DNA of 64,000 bases from Gymnopilus junonius (GCA_015501075.1 JADNYJ010000004.1:248001-312000); one strand, 5' to 3'; positions 32,801 through 45,900 are shown, counted from the stretch's first letter. Translations and numbers: made by a program. Notes: generated by a model not told the origin, from the letters alone.

Positions 32801-34110
32801 TACTTCACCCCCACCGAAGAAGAAATCCGGCTGGCCAAGGTGTACTCTGAACGCGCAGACGCCAAGAGCAACAGGCTGGAGAAGCGGTTTGGACATCCGG
32901 CGCTGCATACGGAGCTGTTCACGCCGATGTTGCATAAGAGCATGATGCCGTTGCTTGCCCAGGTGTATTCTGGAAAGATTGGGAGGGATAAGGCCAAGTT
33001 GGATGAGTATGGTGGCCAGCAAATGGACGCGCAGGTCGTGCCTGGGGGTATCAAGATCGCCGCTATTGACCAGGTACGTTGGAGCAACTTTGCTGGAATT
33101 CCGGACAGCTGGACTGATATTCATTCCTCGTTCCGTAGAATGATCTCATGTATGACCCGGCTCTCTACCAACGTGATCGTGGTGAGCTTGACTGGGACGC
33201 TCGCTCCATTGCGTCGACGGCTGTGATGGACGGTACACCCACGATGCACTATAATACCCCTTCCAAGTCAATGCTGAATGTGTACGACAAGTACCTCGCT
33301 CACGGGCCAGCGTCGGCAGCGAGTACGGAGAACATTGAAATGGCACATTTAGATTCGATGGAAGAACCTTTACTGAGTCCACGGTCGATGGCCATCCAAG
33401 GTTTTGCGTCCCAACAATCGCTCTCTTCCACATTAGCACCCACTCTTGCTTCTGGCTCGGGCGGGTATCGGGAAGCTCCTTTACACAGGCCGCAGGACCG
33501 GCCATATTCACCTAGTCCTGCGTATGTGTCCACGGAGACCCTGAACCAGGGCCCGTCACCTATCAGCCCTTACCAGCCTTCCGGAGCTTCATATACTCAG
33601 CAGGAATCGTATTTCCAACATCAACGGCAAACGAGTGGGAACATGCTGGCTGCTAGTGGTCAAAGCCCACAAATACGGTCTCCATCACCTGGGCCGTATA
33701 ATGCCATGCAATACCCACCTTCACCGCAGCCTCAACAACATGGGCGGCAGGCTTCCTCACCGATGAATGGGACACCGCCTTACTCGGTCAGTCCATCGAT
33801 GCAACCGCAGCATGCTAGACAGACTAGTGGGAATATGCTTGCGAATCCACGGTCGCAGTCTCCTGGACCATATCAGGCGTATTCACAACAGGGTTATTCA
33901 CCACAAGGTTATCCACAGCAGCAGCAGCAACATGCGAGACAAACTAGTGGTAACATGCTTGGTGGTAATCGGACACAGTCGCCGGGTCCTTATCAGGCAT
34001 ACGCCCAACCACCAACGCAGTCGGCGACACCAACACCTTACCAACAGCATCAGCAACAAAGTAGTAATAACGGCAACATGGCAGGACGTGGGGCGCATAG
34101 GGTACAGTGA
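29846..34110 (+). CDS. CSC1: CSC1/OSCA/TMEM63-type calcium-permeable channel
   Basis: Multi-pass plasma-membrane channel opened by osmotic or mechanical stress. Late-exocytosis N-terminus (VTIVLFNVLRPKNK, IIYEPKVKYHEGDKPPPR, GWLPPLVFTKEQELLDKIGL), then the cytosolic domain (RTLQVRRVPKKFQNDEGLS ... APNPKDI/IWSNMNTSD), then the RSN1_7TM pore region (GVLPPAISGMFGFFLPIIMR, ARYFTFLIISQLIIFTLIG, YYSNILFMAAVGLVFAPLAP, YKYQLMFVYVSKVESGGR). At least 14 introns, including one of 180 nt (30054-30233) and a 10-nt microexon (32291-32300). The roughly 300-residue C-terminal tail is Gln/Ser/Pro-rich with three QTSGNMLA-type repeats. Two conserved joins (near 31472 and 32703) appear one base short. Estimated 1,050-1,100 aa. 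Confidence 0.9.
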
Positions 34111-34523
34111 TTTACTTGTGGTTCTTTCTTTTTTTTCCGGCATCTATTTTCTCGTGGATATCTTTGGCAAGAATGTTATGGACTGATGTTATCTATGTTG
34201 TCGGGTGTCCTTGCTGTCCATGCGTGCATTTTTTCTGACCTTTGATTGAGCCACGACCCGCACTCTTCATTCCCATATACAGACTCGGAGCATTTACCCT
34301 TCTCCCCAACCCACTCATCGCGGCTCTTATCATCGTTTTACCCTTCCGTGATGATTCGAAAGAGACGTTGTATTACACTGGTATTGTAATTCAATTAGAG
34401 CTAACATTAATCTGCTACATATCATACAGTTCATTTACAACGCTTGTTATTCACGATCACAAAAATGCAATTTTTGGACACGATAGACAGTCTTTACATG
34501 AGTTTTACGGACAAGAGAATTTG

Positions 34524-35992
34524 TTAGGAAAAGTCAACTTCTATGAGCGAGGGTATGGAATTCTTGGTTTCCTCGATCGACTCTTCGGCCATGTCGACAC
34601 CTTTCAAGCGGATCTTCTTCAACGAACAGGAAGACCGCTCAACGAGCGACATGACGTGGTGTTTAGGCCACCCGGCTATACCACACGCAGGGCTCGAGCT
34701 TGGGACGACGAAAGATAGCTGGGTGAGTTTGGGTAGCTGGAATCGGGTGAGAACAGGACCCATGGCGCTGCCGATGAAGGCGACGATTTCCAACCTCCTC
34801 AGGTGGTGCATCACGAGAGGACGAGTGTCCAAAGGGATGTCGGCGGGCACGAGGCACATGCAGTATGATTCTAGTCGGGGAGATTTGCGGAGAACCTCGA
34901 GGTGTTGACCTATGTTGAGCCAACACTGTAGAGACAGGATTGTCAACTGATGCCACGGGAGGGTGAGTGATTGTGGATAGAGAGACTTCGTTAGGAGGGA
35001 TACCGTTCGTAGTCGGGGTGCTTGCGATCCTTGTATCTCTAATGGCGCGATTGGGTATGTGGAGCTGAATTCAAGCTTGTGCAGTACTGGCATGTAAGAG
35101 TTGCTGAGCATGGATCGGAGAAGGTTGTCTGGCATGCTCAACCTAAGGTAATACCATCTATCGGATGAGGAAGTTATGAGTTGCAAAGTATCATCATTGA
35201 AGGCGGGTTCCATGTATGCGGGAATAGATATGTCCAATGAAAGATACGCGTTTCCTGACCGTCTCAACCAACACTCCAAGGAGGACTTCCAGATATGTCT
35301 GCGCCAGGACCCACGGATTGAAAATGTGGACCACAAAAGGGGTGTACCTGTCGCAACCCTCCTCCATGACCTGCAGATTTGGCAGAGAAGTAATGGCGCC
35401 TGACGTGGATCTGGCTGAACGAAATCCTCAGGGGGCAAGCATAAGGAAAATATCTGCGCCCAAAGTTCTACTGGTAATTTTCCTTGCGGAGATTGAGCAT
35501 CTCTTCTACGATGTTCTAATACCTCCGTACGCGATAGCAAGTCAATGTGCATTCGTCTTCGATTTCTGATTAAACCAGCAAGAGACCCTTGAACACCTGC
35601 GGGGACAAGGTCGAGCTTTGCAAGCTGGGATTTCAATGTACACAACCCAGCCAGGCCAATAGCTCCAGGACCATGTCTTAAGAAGGGGTTGGGTATATTA
35701 TCCTTTGGTCGATGAGCGGACGAAGTCGATATAGTCAAGTTCCCCTGGACAGGTCGCTCAATCGAGGTAGCATCTACATCGATATTCTTGACGCCTTCCG
35801 TTATAATAGATACGGCATCGTGAATCGCATCATCGACATCCACTTGGATCTCTCGGAGAGATGAGGAATGGGTATCGTCCTTTTATTTAGGGCGTGATAG
35901 GCACTAAGAACAGGTTCGAAGGGGCAAGCAGCAAGATGGAGAAAACTCACCGGCCTTGCCGTACTTGCGCTTTCGGTAAGTTGTCCTATCAT
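34524..35992 (-). CDS. F-box domain protein (465 aa)
   Basis: Substrate adaptor candidate for SCF ubiquitin ligases. Exon 1 35992-35951 (MIGQLTESASTARP), intron 35950-35880 (AAG acceptor, less certain), exon 2 35879-34524. Typical agaricomycete layout: a coiled segment (LSRTEVLEHRRRDAQSPQGK), the F-box (KLPVELWAQIFSLCLPPEDF, followed by LLLCQICRSWRRVATGTPLL with the W-x(4)-P-LW end), then about 300 residues of irregular leucine-rich repeats (LHKLEFSSTYPIAPLEIQ, LTILSLQCWLNIGQHLEVL). The target is unknown. If the short first exon is wrong, the main exon has no ATG before the F-box region, so some upstream exon is needed. Confidence 0.82.
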
Positions 35993-36386
35993 CGAGTACG
36001 ACAAGGAGACTTGAATCTGTAGACACGATCTTTGACATTTTGCATGCCATTTACACGTCCACCAAATCGATTCTGAAAGGAAGGTCGGAAGCAAAGAGGC
36101 GTGTCAGCCGGGCATAATCCGGTCTCGTGAGTTGACATTTCGCATGAGTTTCCTAACACAGGGACGTTTATTGATATACTTCCTATCTATGTACAAAGCT
36201 AAGGCTAGTAATAGACCAACGCTGGTCATGAAGGTTACCCGGTGACGCTTTAAAACATCCTGCAGGTATCACGCCAGACATTCAACTCAAAAAGGCTGGA
36301 GGCTTTTACACTGAAGAGATGATAATTAGTCAGACGTACCTCCCATACATGGGCCGCTTATCGCACCGGTGGTATCCACCTGAGTT
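35993..36386. other. Intergenic, no gene seen
   Basis: Spacer between two minus-strand F-box genes. It should hold the promoter of the upstream one and the 3' end of the gene at 36387-38004. No exon-like sequence found. Confidence 0.5.
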
Positions 36387-38004
36387 TCAGTTGTACTTGA
36401 ACAACCAGGCGTCGTCTGGAGAGAGAAAGTCTTCTTCGATGCAGAATTTAATCTTCCACCTGGGAAGCTTGACCAAGGGTTTATCTGCTGCACCTACCCT
36501 GTCAATGTTCCATAGAGCTCTATTCAAACCGACCATTTCCAGGCCAGGTGCTTCTTCTATGAGATCATCCAGAAGAATCGGAAGGCGAGTTACAGTTCCG
36601 TAAAGGTGAAGAAATTTGAGTCGCGAAAGCTTGGCAATTGCATCCACCTAAATTGCCAGGTATCAGGAAGAATTCGAACGCAAGCGAAGTCAACGTACCA
36701 AAGGCAGCAGGCTCCGGCCACCCCAATTCATCGCGAGGTGAAGAGCGCACAGCTTTGAGCATAAGCTTGGAGCCACGAATTCAACGATGTGCTCATCAGC
36801 AAGAATGTCTCGCCCTGTGTGGAATCCGAGAACCTCTAAGCCTCCCAATTCCCTGATTAGAAAAAGGAACCTCGACGTCTGTCCCCAGCGCAGGGTAGGA
36901 ATACGGAGGTATAACCTACGCAGAAGTTGGCGCCCTTGTAAAAACCCATACAGTGATTGGAATTCATCTTCTCCTAAGCGACCCGAGCTGTGAACGCCTG
37001 TATCCTCGCAAGAAAGCCGAAAGGAATTAAGAAGAGGTAAATTTCCAATTGAAGAATGTGGGAGAAAAGAAAAAAGTTCGGACGAAAAAAACCCTACCAA
37101 AGTCAACGACTCAAGTGAGGAAGCATAGCGAAAAACAACATCCAACCCAACGAGCTCATCTTGGTCCCCTATAGTAGCGATGATCTCCAATTCGGTCAGA
37201 GTGCTAAACGTCCGAATTGGTATTGTGCCGACTTGGCTGGCAGTGACTCTCAAGCTCCTTAATTTCGGCGACACAGCTTCAAGGATATCGATAATGGGGT
37301 ATTGCAGATCATCCACTATGGTCGGGTCGGAAACTAGCACGTCATGAGCCTCTTCGTCATCTGGAAAAAAGAATGGCATAGAAAGATGTAAAGTGGTGAC
37401 GTTTGTCAAGTGCAGAAATGAGTCGGGGGGAATGGACCTAAAGCGGAGATGAGCAATCGCAGGTAAAGAGGTACAGAGGCGTACGATTGTATGACAAGTG
37501 TCTTCAAGGTAGTGGGCAACTTCTTGGCAATGTCGGTGTCGAGAGGTGGGCCATTGCCAATCCAACGAAAGGTCTGCAAATTCGGGATGTGATGCAGAGC
37601 ATTGGCTATTGTCACTAGATAGAAATTGGTGAGCATTTTGAAGATAAAAGGGAAGAAACCATACATTTCTCAAAAGTAGATCGTCCATCCGCATATGCAA
37701 TGACTGTCATGCTTTTGACGACTCTCGCGAATCGGGGCTCTTGGCAGATGCAATTGAGGACTTCCCAAGACATTGTCATGAGCTGCTCTTCGACTCCTTC
37801 AATCCACTCTACATGGTTGGTATTGAGCATCCGCGTCGCTGCAAATCCGCCAATCAAGTATATCTTAACGGAGGAAAAGAGTTTTCGGATTATAATGTCG
37901 TGGAACGTCGAGCAGACACCAAGAAATTTGTGTAGTTCAATACGAGGCACATCTTCTAGGACTTGACTCCACACCTCCGGCGGAAAAGTTTGAAGAAAGG
38001 CCAT
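36387..38004 (-). CDS. F-box-like/leucine-rich repeat protein (489 aa)
   Basis: Four exons: 38004-37665, 37614-37485, 37437-36699, 36647-36387; introns 50, 47 and 51 nt; total 1,470 nt. The N-terminus FLQTFPPEVWSQVLEDVPRI then LHKFLGVCSTFHDIIIRKLF is a divergent F-box. Leucine-rich repeats follow (IANALHHIPNLQTFRWIGN, NVTTLHLSMPFFFPDDEEAH, RTFSTLTELEIIATIGDQDE, SSLESLTLVGFFSSELFSFL, IAKLSRLKFLHLYGTVTRLP). The intron at 37484-37438 is inferred from a needed frame change and has a GTACGC donor and TTTAG acceptor. Target unknown. It follows the neighbouring F-box gene in the same direction. Confidence 0.78.
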
Positions 38005-38458
38005 TATTTTCGTTCGAACGACAGGTGGGCAGAGAGGCCGCACATTGAGTAGCGCTGATTTCAAAGTCAGACGTGGCAGTTGCCGGGATTAAAGGCTTGC
38101 CGATGACAGCAATGCCGACGGCAAGAAATTGTTTTGTCGATGCGCCACACACCAAATTAGGCTTCGTATAAACCAGTCTGTTGAGCTACATTTCACCGGG
38201 TTTAACTAGTCACTCTGAGATAGAGCGAAGCTTTGATACTAGTAGATCCAACTTATATTTGTAAGTCCAAGTCAAGGTCTGCTATAGAAATAAGAAAGAA
38301 GATGGAAAAACGACGGATAGAGCATCTATTCGCACTGCAAGAAGGGTAAAGAATTGCCATGGTATCAGGAGAATGCATCTGATAAGGATAAAGCGTCCAT
38401 ATCGTACTAGACAGAAAGGTAAAATGGCCCGGCATAGGGAATAAAAAATCCTGCTCGT

Positions 38459-39243
38459 TTACAAAGAAGCAGCAAGGAGGACCACAAATGCTGGTATCAC
38501 GCTGTACAAACCCATAACGACAGCTTGGTTTGCGGAGGATGTCGCAGTCTGTGAAGGTGCAGACGTTGGAGAAGTCGGTGTTGCACTTCTTGACTGAGAA
38601 CTCAGAGAAGATGTAGTCGAATCATTTGTCCCATTCAACCGTTCAGCATTCCTCTATGGACGGTTAACTCCAGATCAGTTTCATTCATTCAACGGAAGGT
38701 CGCAACGTGTTGGAACATACCACGAATCCATCAAGAGTTTGGTTTGAAGACGAATTAACGTTAATGCCGCCAACGCCTCCGATGGAACAGGTGTTGAAGT
38801 CAAAGAACCAGATTGTAGTGGTGTTATCTGAGATAGGTACCGTAAGCTGGGTAACAGCGGAGCCATTGACCGTGTCACGGAAAGCCGAGTCGAAGCCATT
38901 GATAGTTGAATCAGTGATATGGGCAGGGACGCAAGGAGACGCAAAAGTGGACTGCGTGGCGGTATGGTTGCCTTGCGTGACTAGAGGCAGAGCATTAGTT
39001 TTTGATTAAGAATATTCCAATGAGAAAGTACAGTTGAAAACGACGACGTCCCCCGCATTAGCCGTCGCGCTCTGTGGGGTGAAAACAGAACCGATGTCGG
39101 TCGTGATGTTTCCTCCAACAACGATTACGACCTGCCTCGCGGCTACACAGGACGCGAAAGCAGCAGCAGCCTACATGCGATGAGAACGTGAAGTGTGCAA
39201 AATATTATACGGCAGGACATACGAGCAAGAAATCGGCGCGCAT
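38459..39243 (-). CDS. Cupredoxin-like GPI-anchored extracellular protein (204 aa)
   Basis: Four exons: 39243-39223 (21 nt), 39170-39032, 38980-38721, 38653-38459. Starts with a signal peptide (MRADFLL/AAAAFASCVAARQ). The plastocyanin-like domain reads VVIVVGGNITTDIGSVFTPQ, ATANAGDVVVFNFTQGNHTA, TQSTFASPCVPAHITDSTIN, and IWFFDFNTCSIGG, as in the fungal extracellular serine-rich protein family. The canonical copper ligands look incomplete (His in NHT and Cys in SPC are present). A Ser/Thr-rich linker and a hydrophobic tail (VVMGLYSVIPAFVVLLAASL) after SSAN indicate GPI attachment. Probably a cell-wall surface protein. Confidence 0.82.
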
Positions 39244-39349
39244 TTTGTTCGTAGAGATCGATGGTGGAGCGAGGAGGGGTTCAAGAGGTAAAGTGCAGAG
39301 CCTTCAATTTCTACAACACCCCGAGGACAAAAGTTAAACTAACCACACG

Positions 39350-39777
39350 TAAACGAAACAGGCTTCTATTGGTCGGCGGAAGAACGGACGTTGCTTCGAT
39401 GGGAAATTAAAGGTAAAAACTGCAGTCCCCGTCATCCGCGTCACTTCCTCGTCATGGCGGTTATATTTCGGTTTTCTTCAGCAAGATAAATCTGTCGAAT
39501 ATAAGGTCCTAGAGAACTACAGCCATGGATGTTTCTGTCCTGTTGAATCCAAGGCGGATAAGAAAGCATATGATGTTGGTGATGGTAAGTCATTTAGCCT
39601 TTCATTTGGAACGGCCTTGGATCAGAAGAAAGGCTCGAACAAGCACATCAGTTTGAAAAAAACAACGGAGTCGTACGTTGCTTTATCGAATGCATCCAAC
39701 GGGCGACACGAAGAGTACTTCACATCAACGCTCAGATGAATATGTACTTGTTCTCAGCAGCAGCCAAGCATTCTTGA
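39350..39777 (+). CDS. Unassigned small gene, partial model
   Basis: Segments ending at 39412 (IGRRKNGRCFDGKLK), 39482-39584 (QDKSVEYKVLENYSHGCFCP ... AYDVGD) and 39626-39777 (EERLEQAHQFEKNNGVVRCF ... YLFSAAAKHS, stop) join in frame across introns 39413-39481 (69 nt) and 39585-39625 (a short 41 nt, GTAAGT donor). The 5' end is not found. The second intron could be retained, giving a different C-terminus with an open frame to 39734. No family recognised. Confidence 0.3.
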
Positions 39778-41009
39778 GGTACTTTCCTATCGCGAAGGAA
39801 CAGGAAGACACGATATGCTCATCGATTGAGAGTATCGTTATGAGCGCCAGATACCAGAAGCCCCGATAGCTAAAGAGAGGAGTCTTATGGGCAAATCAAG
39901 CGCGAATGACTGCCATGGCACTATTGAAAGAAAGTCCTGTCAATGTGGGAATTTGGAGGATGATTTCAGGAAGACAATCTATATTTATATTTCTTGCCTC
40001 CTTGTTGTCTCCCGCTTCCATTCGAATTCTCCCTTACTATGTCACTCTGGTGCCTACTGACTTGTAATATTGTAAACACCCGAATTCCAAGGTTCTTTTG
40101 CACAAAGTTGAAAACGGAGAGATGCAGACACCACCTCAACCGCTTGCGAGCGAGGATCTTCGACCAAATGGTCAATGTCGGCGGCTTCCCAGCTCCCTGT
40201 CCAGCAACAATATAATGCTGCGATTCACTTCCGGTACAAGACCATTCGCCAATCTAATGGCCGAGAATGTGCGAAACATATGGTAAAGATGGTAAGTAAT
40301 CACCTCTATGCTGACAGCCTTCAGTTGCCGATCAATGGCAACAACGTTGCGTTAGGCCTGAGTTCGGCGCTAGATCCTGAGGGAGCCTACTTGGAACCTA
40401 CCAGGAGCCTATTGTATCATAAGCATTTTGGTGAAGGACTCCTTCTAGCTATAGGCGTTTCCAGGATCCCAGGAATGGCCGAAATATATCTTGCAAGCTC
40501 TGCTCCTCTCAATGAATCGTTTACATGCGAACACTGAAACCGGACAGAGGGACTATGTGTGGCTTTCGATCCAAAAGCTCCCTCGTTCAAATGGGGTCTT
40601 AACGTCGCGTCGTCGCCACTAATGGGATGTGCCCTTGATGATCGGATGTGTTTAGCGACCCGGATAGATGCGAGAATGCTTCCATGCGATAAATTGGAGT
40701 AATTTGGTGCCAGACAATTATTTGGTATCCAGGAGGGGGCTGTCAAATGTCATCAAAAACCCATTTTCACCAATTCCAGTCTGTCTAGCCGTGCCTTTGT
40801 AATAGACAAGCCGAACTGGCCTTGTTGCATTTATCTTTACTTCCACCACAAGCTTCTGAAAACATATGGTGAGCCCTACAGCACTTTCATACGCGGTCTA
40901 TAACTCTACGGGCGAAAGGAAGGGAATGTGAAACAGTCTTGAACTACACTCCGCCTCTTTACGACTAACCCAAAGCCTCGGACAATTACTGTGCACTGTT
41001 GTCAGTGTC
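39778..41009. other. No supported gene
   Basis: About 1.2 kb. One plus-strand ATG frame at 40175-40537 (120 aa; QLPINGNNVALGLSSALDPE) has no recognised motif and no splice partners I could support. Otherwise nothing clear. The 3' part should contain the promoter of the DUF6533 gene. Confidence 0.35.
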
Positions 41010-42544
41010 ATGGCGTCCATGCAAAATGCGATATTGGAAGGCTTATTTGGAGTGGTTTTAGTCGCGGTATGTATGTTTGCTCCGCATTTTGAAGTCATGC
41101 TCAAGGGGAATTTCCAGCGCGCGGAAGGTCAGAACCAACCTCGACCTAAATTTATTGCATCCGCTGATTACATTAGATTACAGTGGCTGCTGCTGCCATG
41201 TACATCTGGGATTACGTGCTCACATTCGGGATGGAAGTCGACCTGGTGTGGTCTTCGAGATGGAATATAATCAAAGTCCTGTTCCTTGTCCAGAGATACC
41301 TGCCGTTGGTTGATACGTGTATTTTAACACTCTATCGTCAGTATCATTTTTTCTTAAGGAAGTCGACCACATCTTTATTGCGACTTCATAGGCGACCTTC
41401 TTCCAGGACGAAGTATTCACGGTTGCGCAGTGATTGAACAGGCGACGGGATGTTCGTATCAACCTATTCGACTGCATTACAAGATACATTAACAACTTTG
41501 AATCACTTTAGACATGTATGTCGCTGGCTATGTCGTATCAGAAAGTATGTTTGCATATTGCATCAAAAAGTCAAATTGCTGATAAATACAAATATGTTAA
41601 GTCCTTCTTACACTGCGAGTGTGGGCAGTCTGGAATCGTCATAGAGTGCTCTCTGTGATCCTTCCCATCGGCTTTCTCGTGGTCTGGGCTCCGGCTTTTG
41701 TTGCAATGTATTTTTTTCAAAAGGGTTTACAATGTGAGTGTGTTTCCATCATCTCCCTCTTTTATCCCTAATTGACGGCAATAAATCATGGACGCAGTCG
41801 CTCCTATGCCATCTGCCGGATTGTCAGGTTGCTTTATAATCCATACAAATGATGTTATCAAATGGTGCTGGGTATCTCTCATAATATGGAATGCTGGTGC
41901 GTTCTCTGTTTTTTATTCGTTGTCATAATATTTGATTTCGCCTTCTAGTGACTGTCTCCCTCATGATTATTCCTGGGGTACGAGACTGTGTGGTAATGCC
42001 AGACTTACCCAATTTTCGTTCTACTCGCCTGTGGTCTATTGTTTATCGTGATGGTGTGTACTGGAAATCCGAAGCTCGTTCTGCTGAATTAACACGCCGT
42101 CTGGGTGGCAGGCACATATTTTTTCATCTATCTCTTCGGTGAGAGAAGTACTACTACTGCTTTCCCCGCTTCCTCATATTTATCATCAATGATAGTACTC
42201 TCCATCCTTAACATCATCCTTTCAGTCACTGTTATAGTGAGTTCCATTCCCGATTGCGCAACTGATCTTCCAATATATTGACTTTTCTTGTAGCCGACAA
42301 AACGATTTTTTTTCAGCTCGTATGCTACTTTATTTTTTTTATGGCAAATTCCCAACCTGATGCGATACTCAGGCTGGAAAGATCTTTACATGCCATACTT
42401 GCGAGCCGGGCTATCCTCCATATGCGCAACCACGTTAAGCGGCAGGTAGAATGGGAATTAACGGAAATTCTCACAGGAAATCCGATTGAAGATGCATCTC
42501 CTCTTCCAGATGGTCGCGCTATCGCTGTTAGACCCGTCTCATGA
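41010..42544 (+). CDS. DUF6533 multi-pass membrane protein
   Basis: Integral membrane protein of a large agaricomycete family of unknown function, with 7TM-receptor-like topology. Exons: 41010-41066, 41177-41336, 41392-41451, 41512-41544, 41602-41733, then exons ending near 41897, 42050 and 42142, one around 42195-42236, and 42317-42544. The DUF6533 N-terminal domain is clear: AMYIWDYVLTFGMEVDLVWS, RWNIIKVLFLVQRYLPLVDT. It is followed by YMYVAGYVVSEILLTLRVWA, VWNRHRVLSVILPIGFLVVW, STRLWSIVYRDGTYFFIYLF, VLSILNIILSVTVI. The C-terminal cytosolic tail contains the common RLERSLHAILASRAILHMR motif. The short first exon (57 nt) is the least certain part. Ligand and role unknown. Confidence 0.82.
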
Positions 42545-42914
42545 AAGGCCTGGTAGAACCCGATTGTAGGTCTCGCCCCAATTTTGTCCTGTGGGCTGTA
42601 TTTTAGTCTTCATTGCTGTCTTACTCTTTGGGTGTTCACGGAAAAGTAAATCGACGCTGCCGTATATGTAATTCGAGTTCAGTCTCCAACGTACCCATGT
42701 AGAGTATACTCAAACGTGATTATGTAAACAATATTCAATTAGGAATCTTACGCTTACACTTACACTCTAACCTATGATCTAACGAACACCGATGGATTGA
42801 ATTCGATTTGACTAGGGACTCTTCTGACTTCCCTTCACCACGTTAAAGCTTTATCGTTCGAATTCAACTTCCCGAGTTTCAATCCAATCTCCCTTGTGAT
42901 TCCAACTCAAAGCT
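42545..42914. other. Intergenic, promoter region of TRAPPC11
   Basis: No coding features. It contains the 3' end of the DUF6533 gene and the upstream region of the next plus-strand gene. Confidence 0.5.
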
Positions 42915-45900
42915 ATGAACTCATATCCACCAGAGCTGCTAGCCCAGCTAGCGCCCGTAATGTTCGTCGCTGGCCTTGACCCTGCTGTCAGCGTTCCTCC
43001 GACATCTCCAGTATCTCCCTCACCTATGTCAAAGCCTCAGGACGCTTTTCAAGTTCTTGCGGTGCGCCTGCGCGAGGCACTTCTGGCCCAACGCAAGGTT
43101 GCGATCTGGCAGCCTGAAAAGAATAAATCTTTCCAAGTCATCCTCGTAGACAAAGATGTAAAATTTCCTCCTCGAAAGCTTGTGCCACCCGACGACCCTC
43201 AGTATTCCACTGCGCATTCTCCATTGTCTCCTCTCACACCTCCTTCACCACTTCATCCAGACGGATTGATAGCTCCCATATGGATAAGGAAGCATACTAC
43301 GCTTGTCCCATCAGTATTTGTACTGTTCTTGCGCATCTTTGAATACCCATCGAACGTCTCGAAACCACCTCTGGATATTGATACTGATCGCGAACGCGAA
43401 CGCGAGGCTGAAGAGCGGAAGAGGGATTTGGAACTGGCTGCGGAGGTTGCTCAGCGAAAGAAGATCACGAACGAGCGGGGTATAAAACTCACCGTTGTCC
43501 TTATGGCGAGCAGGAGGATGTTAGGTGCGTTCCTCCTGATAAAGTAGTTCGCTATATTGAAGTCCCGTCTAGATGATCCTTCTCTGGATTCTAGATTGAC
43601 ATTTATTAGACGGCAGAGCGGACTTGACTCAAGGGCAGCTCTTTTTGTCCTAAGTCCTGTTAGCCCCTCGGAGCTTAATGAGTTTGTGCGCAGGTGCAGT
43701 CTCCAATATCTAGCAATTGGTTGTTAACTCCTAATCCATTACTTTAAAGCCTTCAGCAAGCACTATATGAACCAGCACTGGAGTATTACACTGCTCATTC
43801 AAAGCGTGTTCGACGAAAGCGAAACAGGCATTCACAATCTGTTTCCACATATCCTACTCAAGCTACTGGAGGCCTTAACATCGCCCGTCCTCTAAGATCA
43901 GAAGGATGGACAGTTCGTTATGAATATAAAATGGCCTGCTTCGCCGAATTTAGAGGTGAAGATGAAGTTGCTCTGAAGTGAGTAAAGTTGGCATTATTAT
44001 TCCCCTCAACAACTTACACCTTTGCTAGACATTACCAGGATGCTTATGAGATGCTCATGATCATGTTTGGCTCGACCGCTATACTTCCGCCACGTACAAA
44101 ACGATGGGCAGAAGCCAAGGTTCTTGCTGACTGTATCAATATCAAGGTAAGTGGCCAACCAATCGTTACCAGGATCGTTGCAAATACTTTACACAAGATA
44201 ATCAAATTATACCTATATAATAACGAGCATGCTCTTGCACTGTCACATCATAATGCACATATACGTGTCTTCGGTGATTTTTCAAGAGGTTGGGGTATTG
44301 GAGAGGAAACCTTCGAGTTCTGGAGTTGGGTAGCAAGACAGTACGGATCTCGCTAACATCAAATTTCTACGTGCTAATGGATGCTTAGGCATCGTGTTTT
44401 AGCTGAACTGCTGGAGCAGGGAACTCAATCAACCCTTGTACTTCCCATCCACAAACCTGTCAATACGAGCACCAACCTAACAGCATCGCAACAAACAATC
44501 CGATCTACCGCCGGAGTTGAGTTTGATGCCGTGCGATCTCTTGGAATCAACCCCAGCCATGCTTTACAACATCCTGGGTTCTACTACTATGTGGCAGCAA
44601 GGTGTACTGAAATGAGGAGAGAGCGATTCCTAGCTATTGCTGAAGCTGAAGTACGTTTTTACTCATCCCAAATGTCGTTTTATTGAAACCGAACTTCAGC
44701 TTAGCCAGAAGCCGATCGCTCTTTCTCCTGGGTATACAAATGAGAAGAAGGTTGAACATCTGGCCATTATCAATGAGGTTTGTCCGACACAAAGATGTTA
44801 TGTGATCGCGTCTGACCGACTCCATAGCTATATACCAAAGCATATGAATTATTTAAGAAACATTCTCCGGCATCCGCTCAGGGACAAGGTCGCTTAACGC
44901 TTTGGATTGCTTACAGGATAGCACAGACTTATTATGAGGCAAACAAGTTTGACATGGCCGTTCGGTAAGCAATTATGTCATTGTTCCCTTCTCTATCATT
45001 AATAGATTTTTCAGTTTCTTCGAACGGATAGCCAAGAATTATCGACGAGAAAAGTGGAACGCTATGCTCAGACCTCTGCTGTCGACATGGTACGCCTGTG
45101 CTCAGCAGCTCGGCGATGTCGAGCTCAGCATCAGACTGCTGGTCGAGATGTTGGGACATGGTGAACATTTTGCTGATGTAGCCGTGATCTCTCTCATTTC
45201 ACACACAGATGTCGTCGATTCAGAAGATCCCAGCTCGTTAGAAGAAGATTTATTGGCAGTGCTTAAGGTCAGCCGAACCTGACACTTTAGGACCTGATGT
45301 AATGTCTGACAATTGTACAGAGCACTGTACCTTCCTCGCCTGACCAAACTTTGGTTGTTGATCTCGCTGAGGCGCAGCCCATTTGTACGTAAGGAATGAC
45401 CTCGTGCCTCATGGGGTGCTATGTATTAACCCAAATCCTTAAGTCGACTCCGATGTGATCTTCTGGTCTCATGAAGTAAAGGTAGATGAAGAAGCACCAT
45501 TTCAATTTACGTTGTCTGCCCCCAGCAACACCATTCTTTCGTCAATACCATTTTCCCGTATCACCTTTAACTTCTCAGGAGGAGTGCCGCCCATTGCAGT
45601 GGATCATGAACCTTCTGATATGGGCGGGGAGGTGAAAGTTGTTAGATTAGGTCATATCTCATCGTCAGGCAGCACGCAACCTACGGTTAAGGCTAATCTG
45701 CGGTGGCAACCTGGAACTACAACTGTCTTTAGTGGTACGTTGTCCTCTTCCGAGCCTTCAGAACTCAAGGTATGCTACCGTTATTGGTATTATCTAGCAT
45801 GACATTCTAACCTCAGTCCCAGATAAAGACTGTGGTTCTTACCATTGAGGAAAATGGCTGGAAAATCGATGTCCCCATCGAGCTGCATGGTAAACGCTCA

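Noticed and set aside
34242..34718. 158-aa plus-strand frame after CSC1
   Set aside because: Overlaps the end of the minus-strand F-box gene and shows no domain.
37400..37520. Suspected frameshift in the leucine-rich F-box gene
   Set aside because: A standard 47-nt GTACGC...TTTAG intron (37484-37438) restores frame and makes the total coding length a multiple of three.
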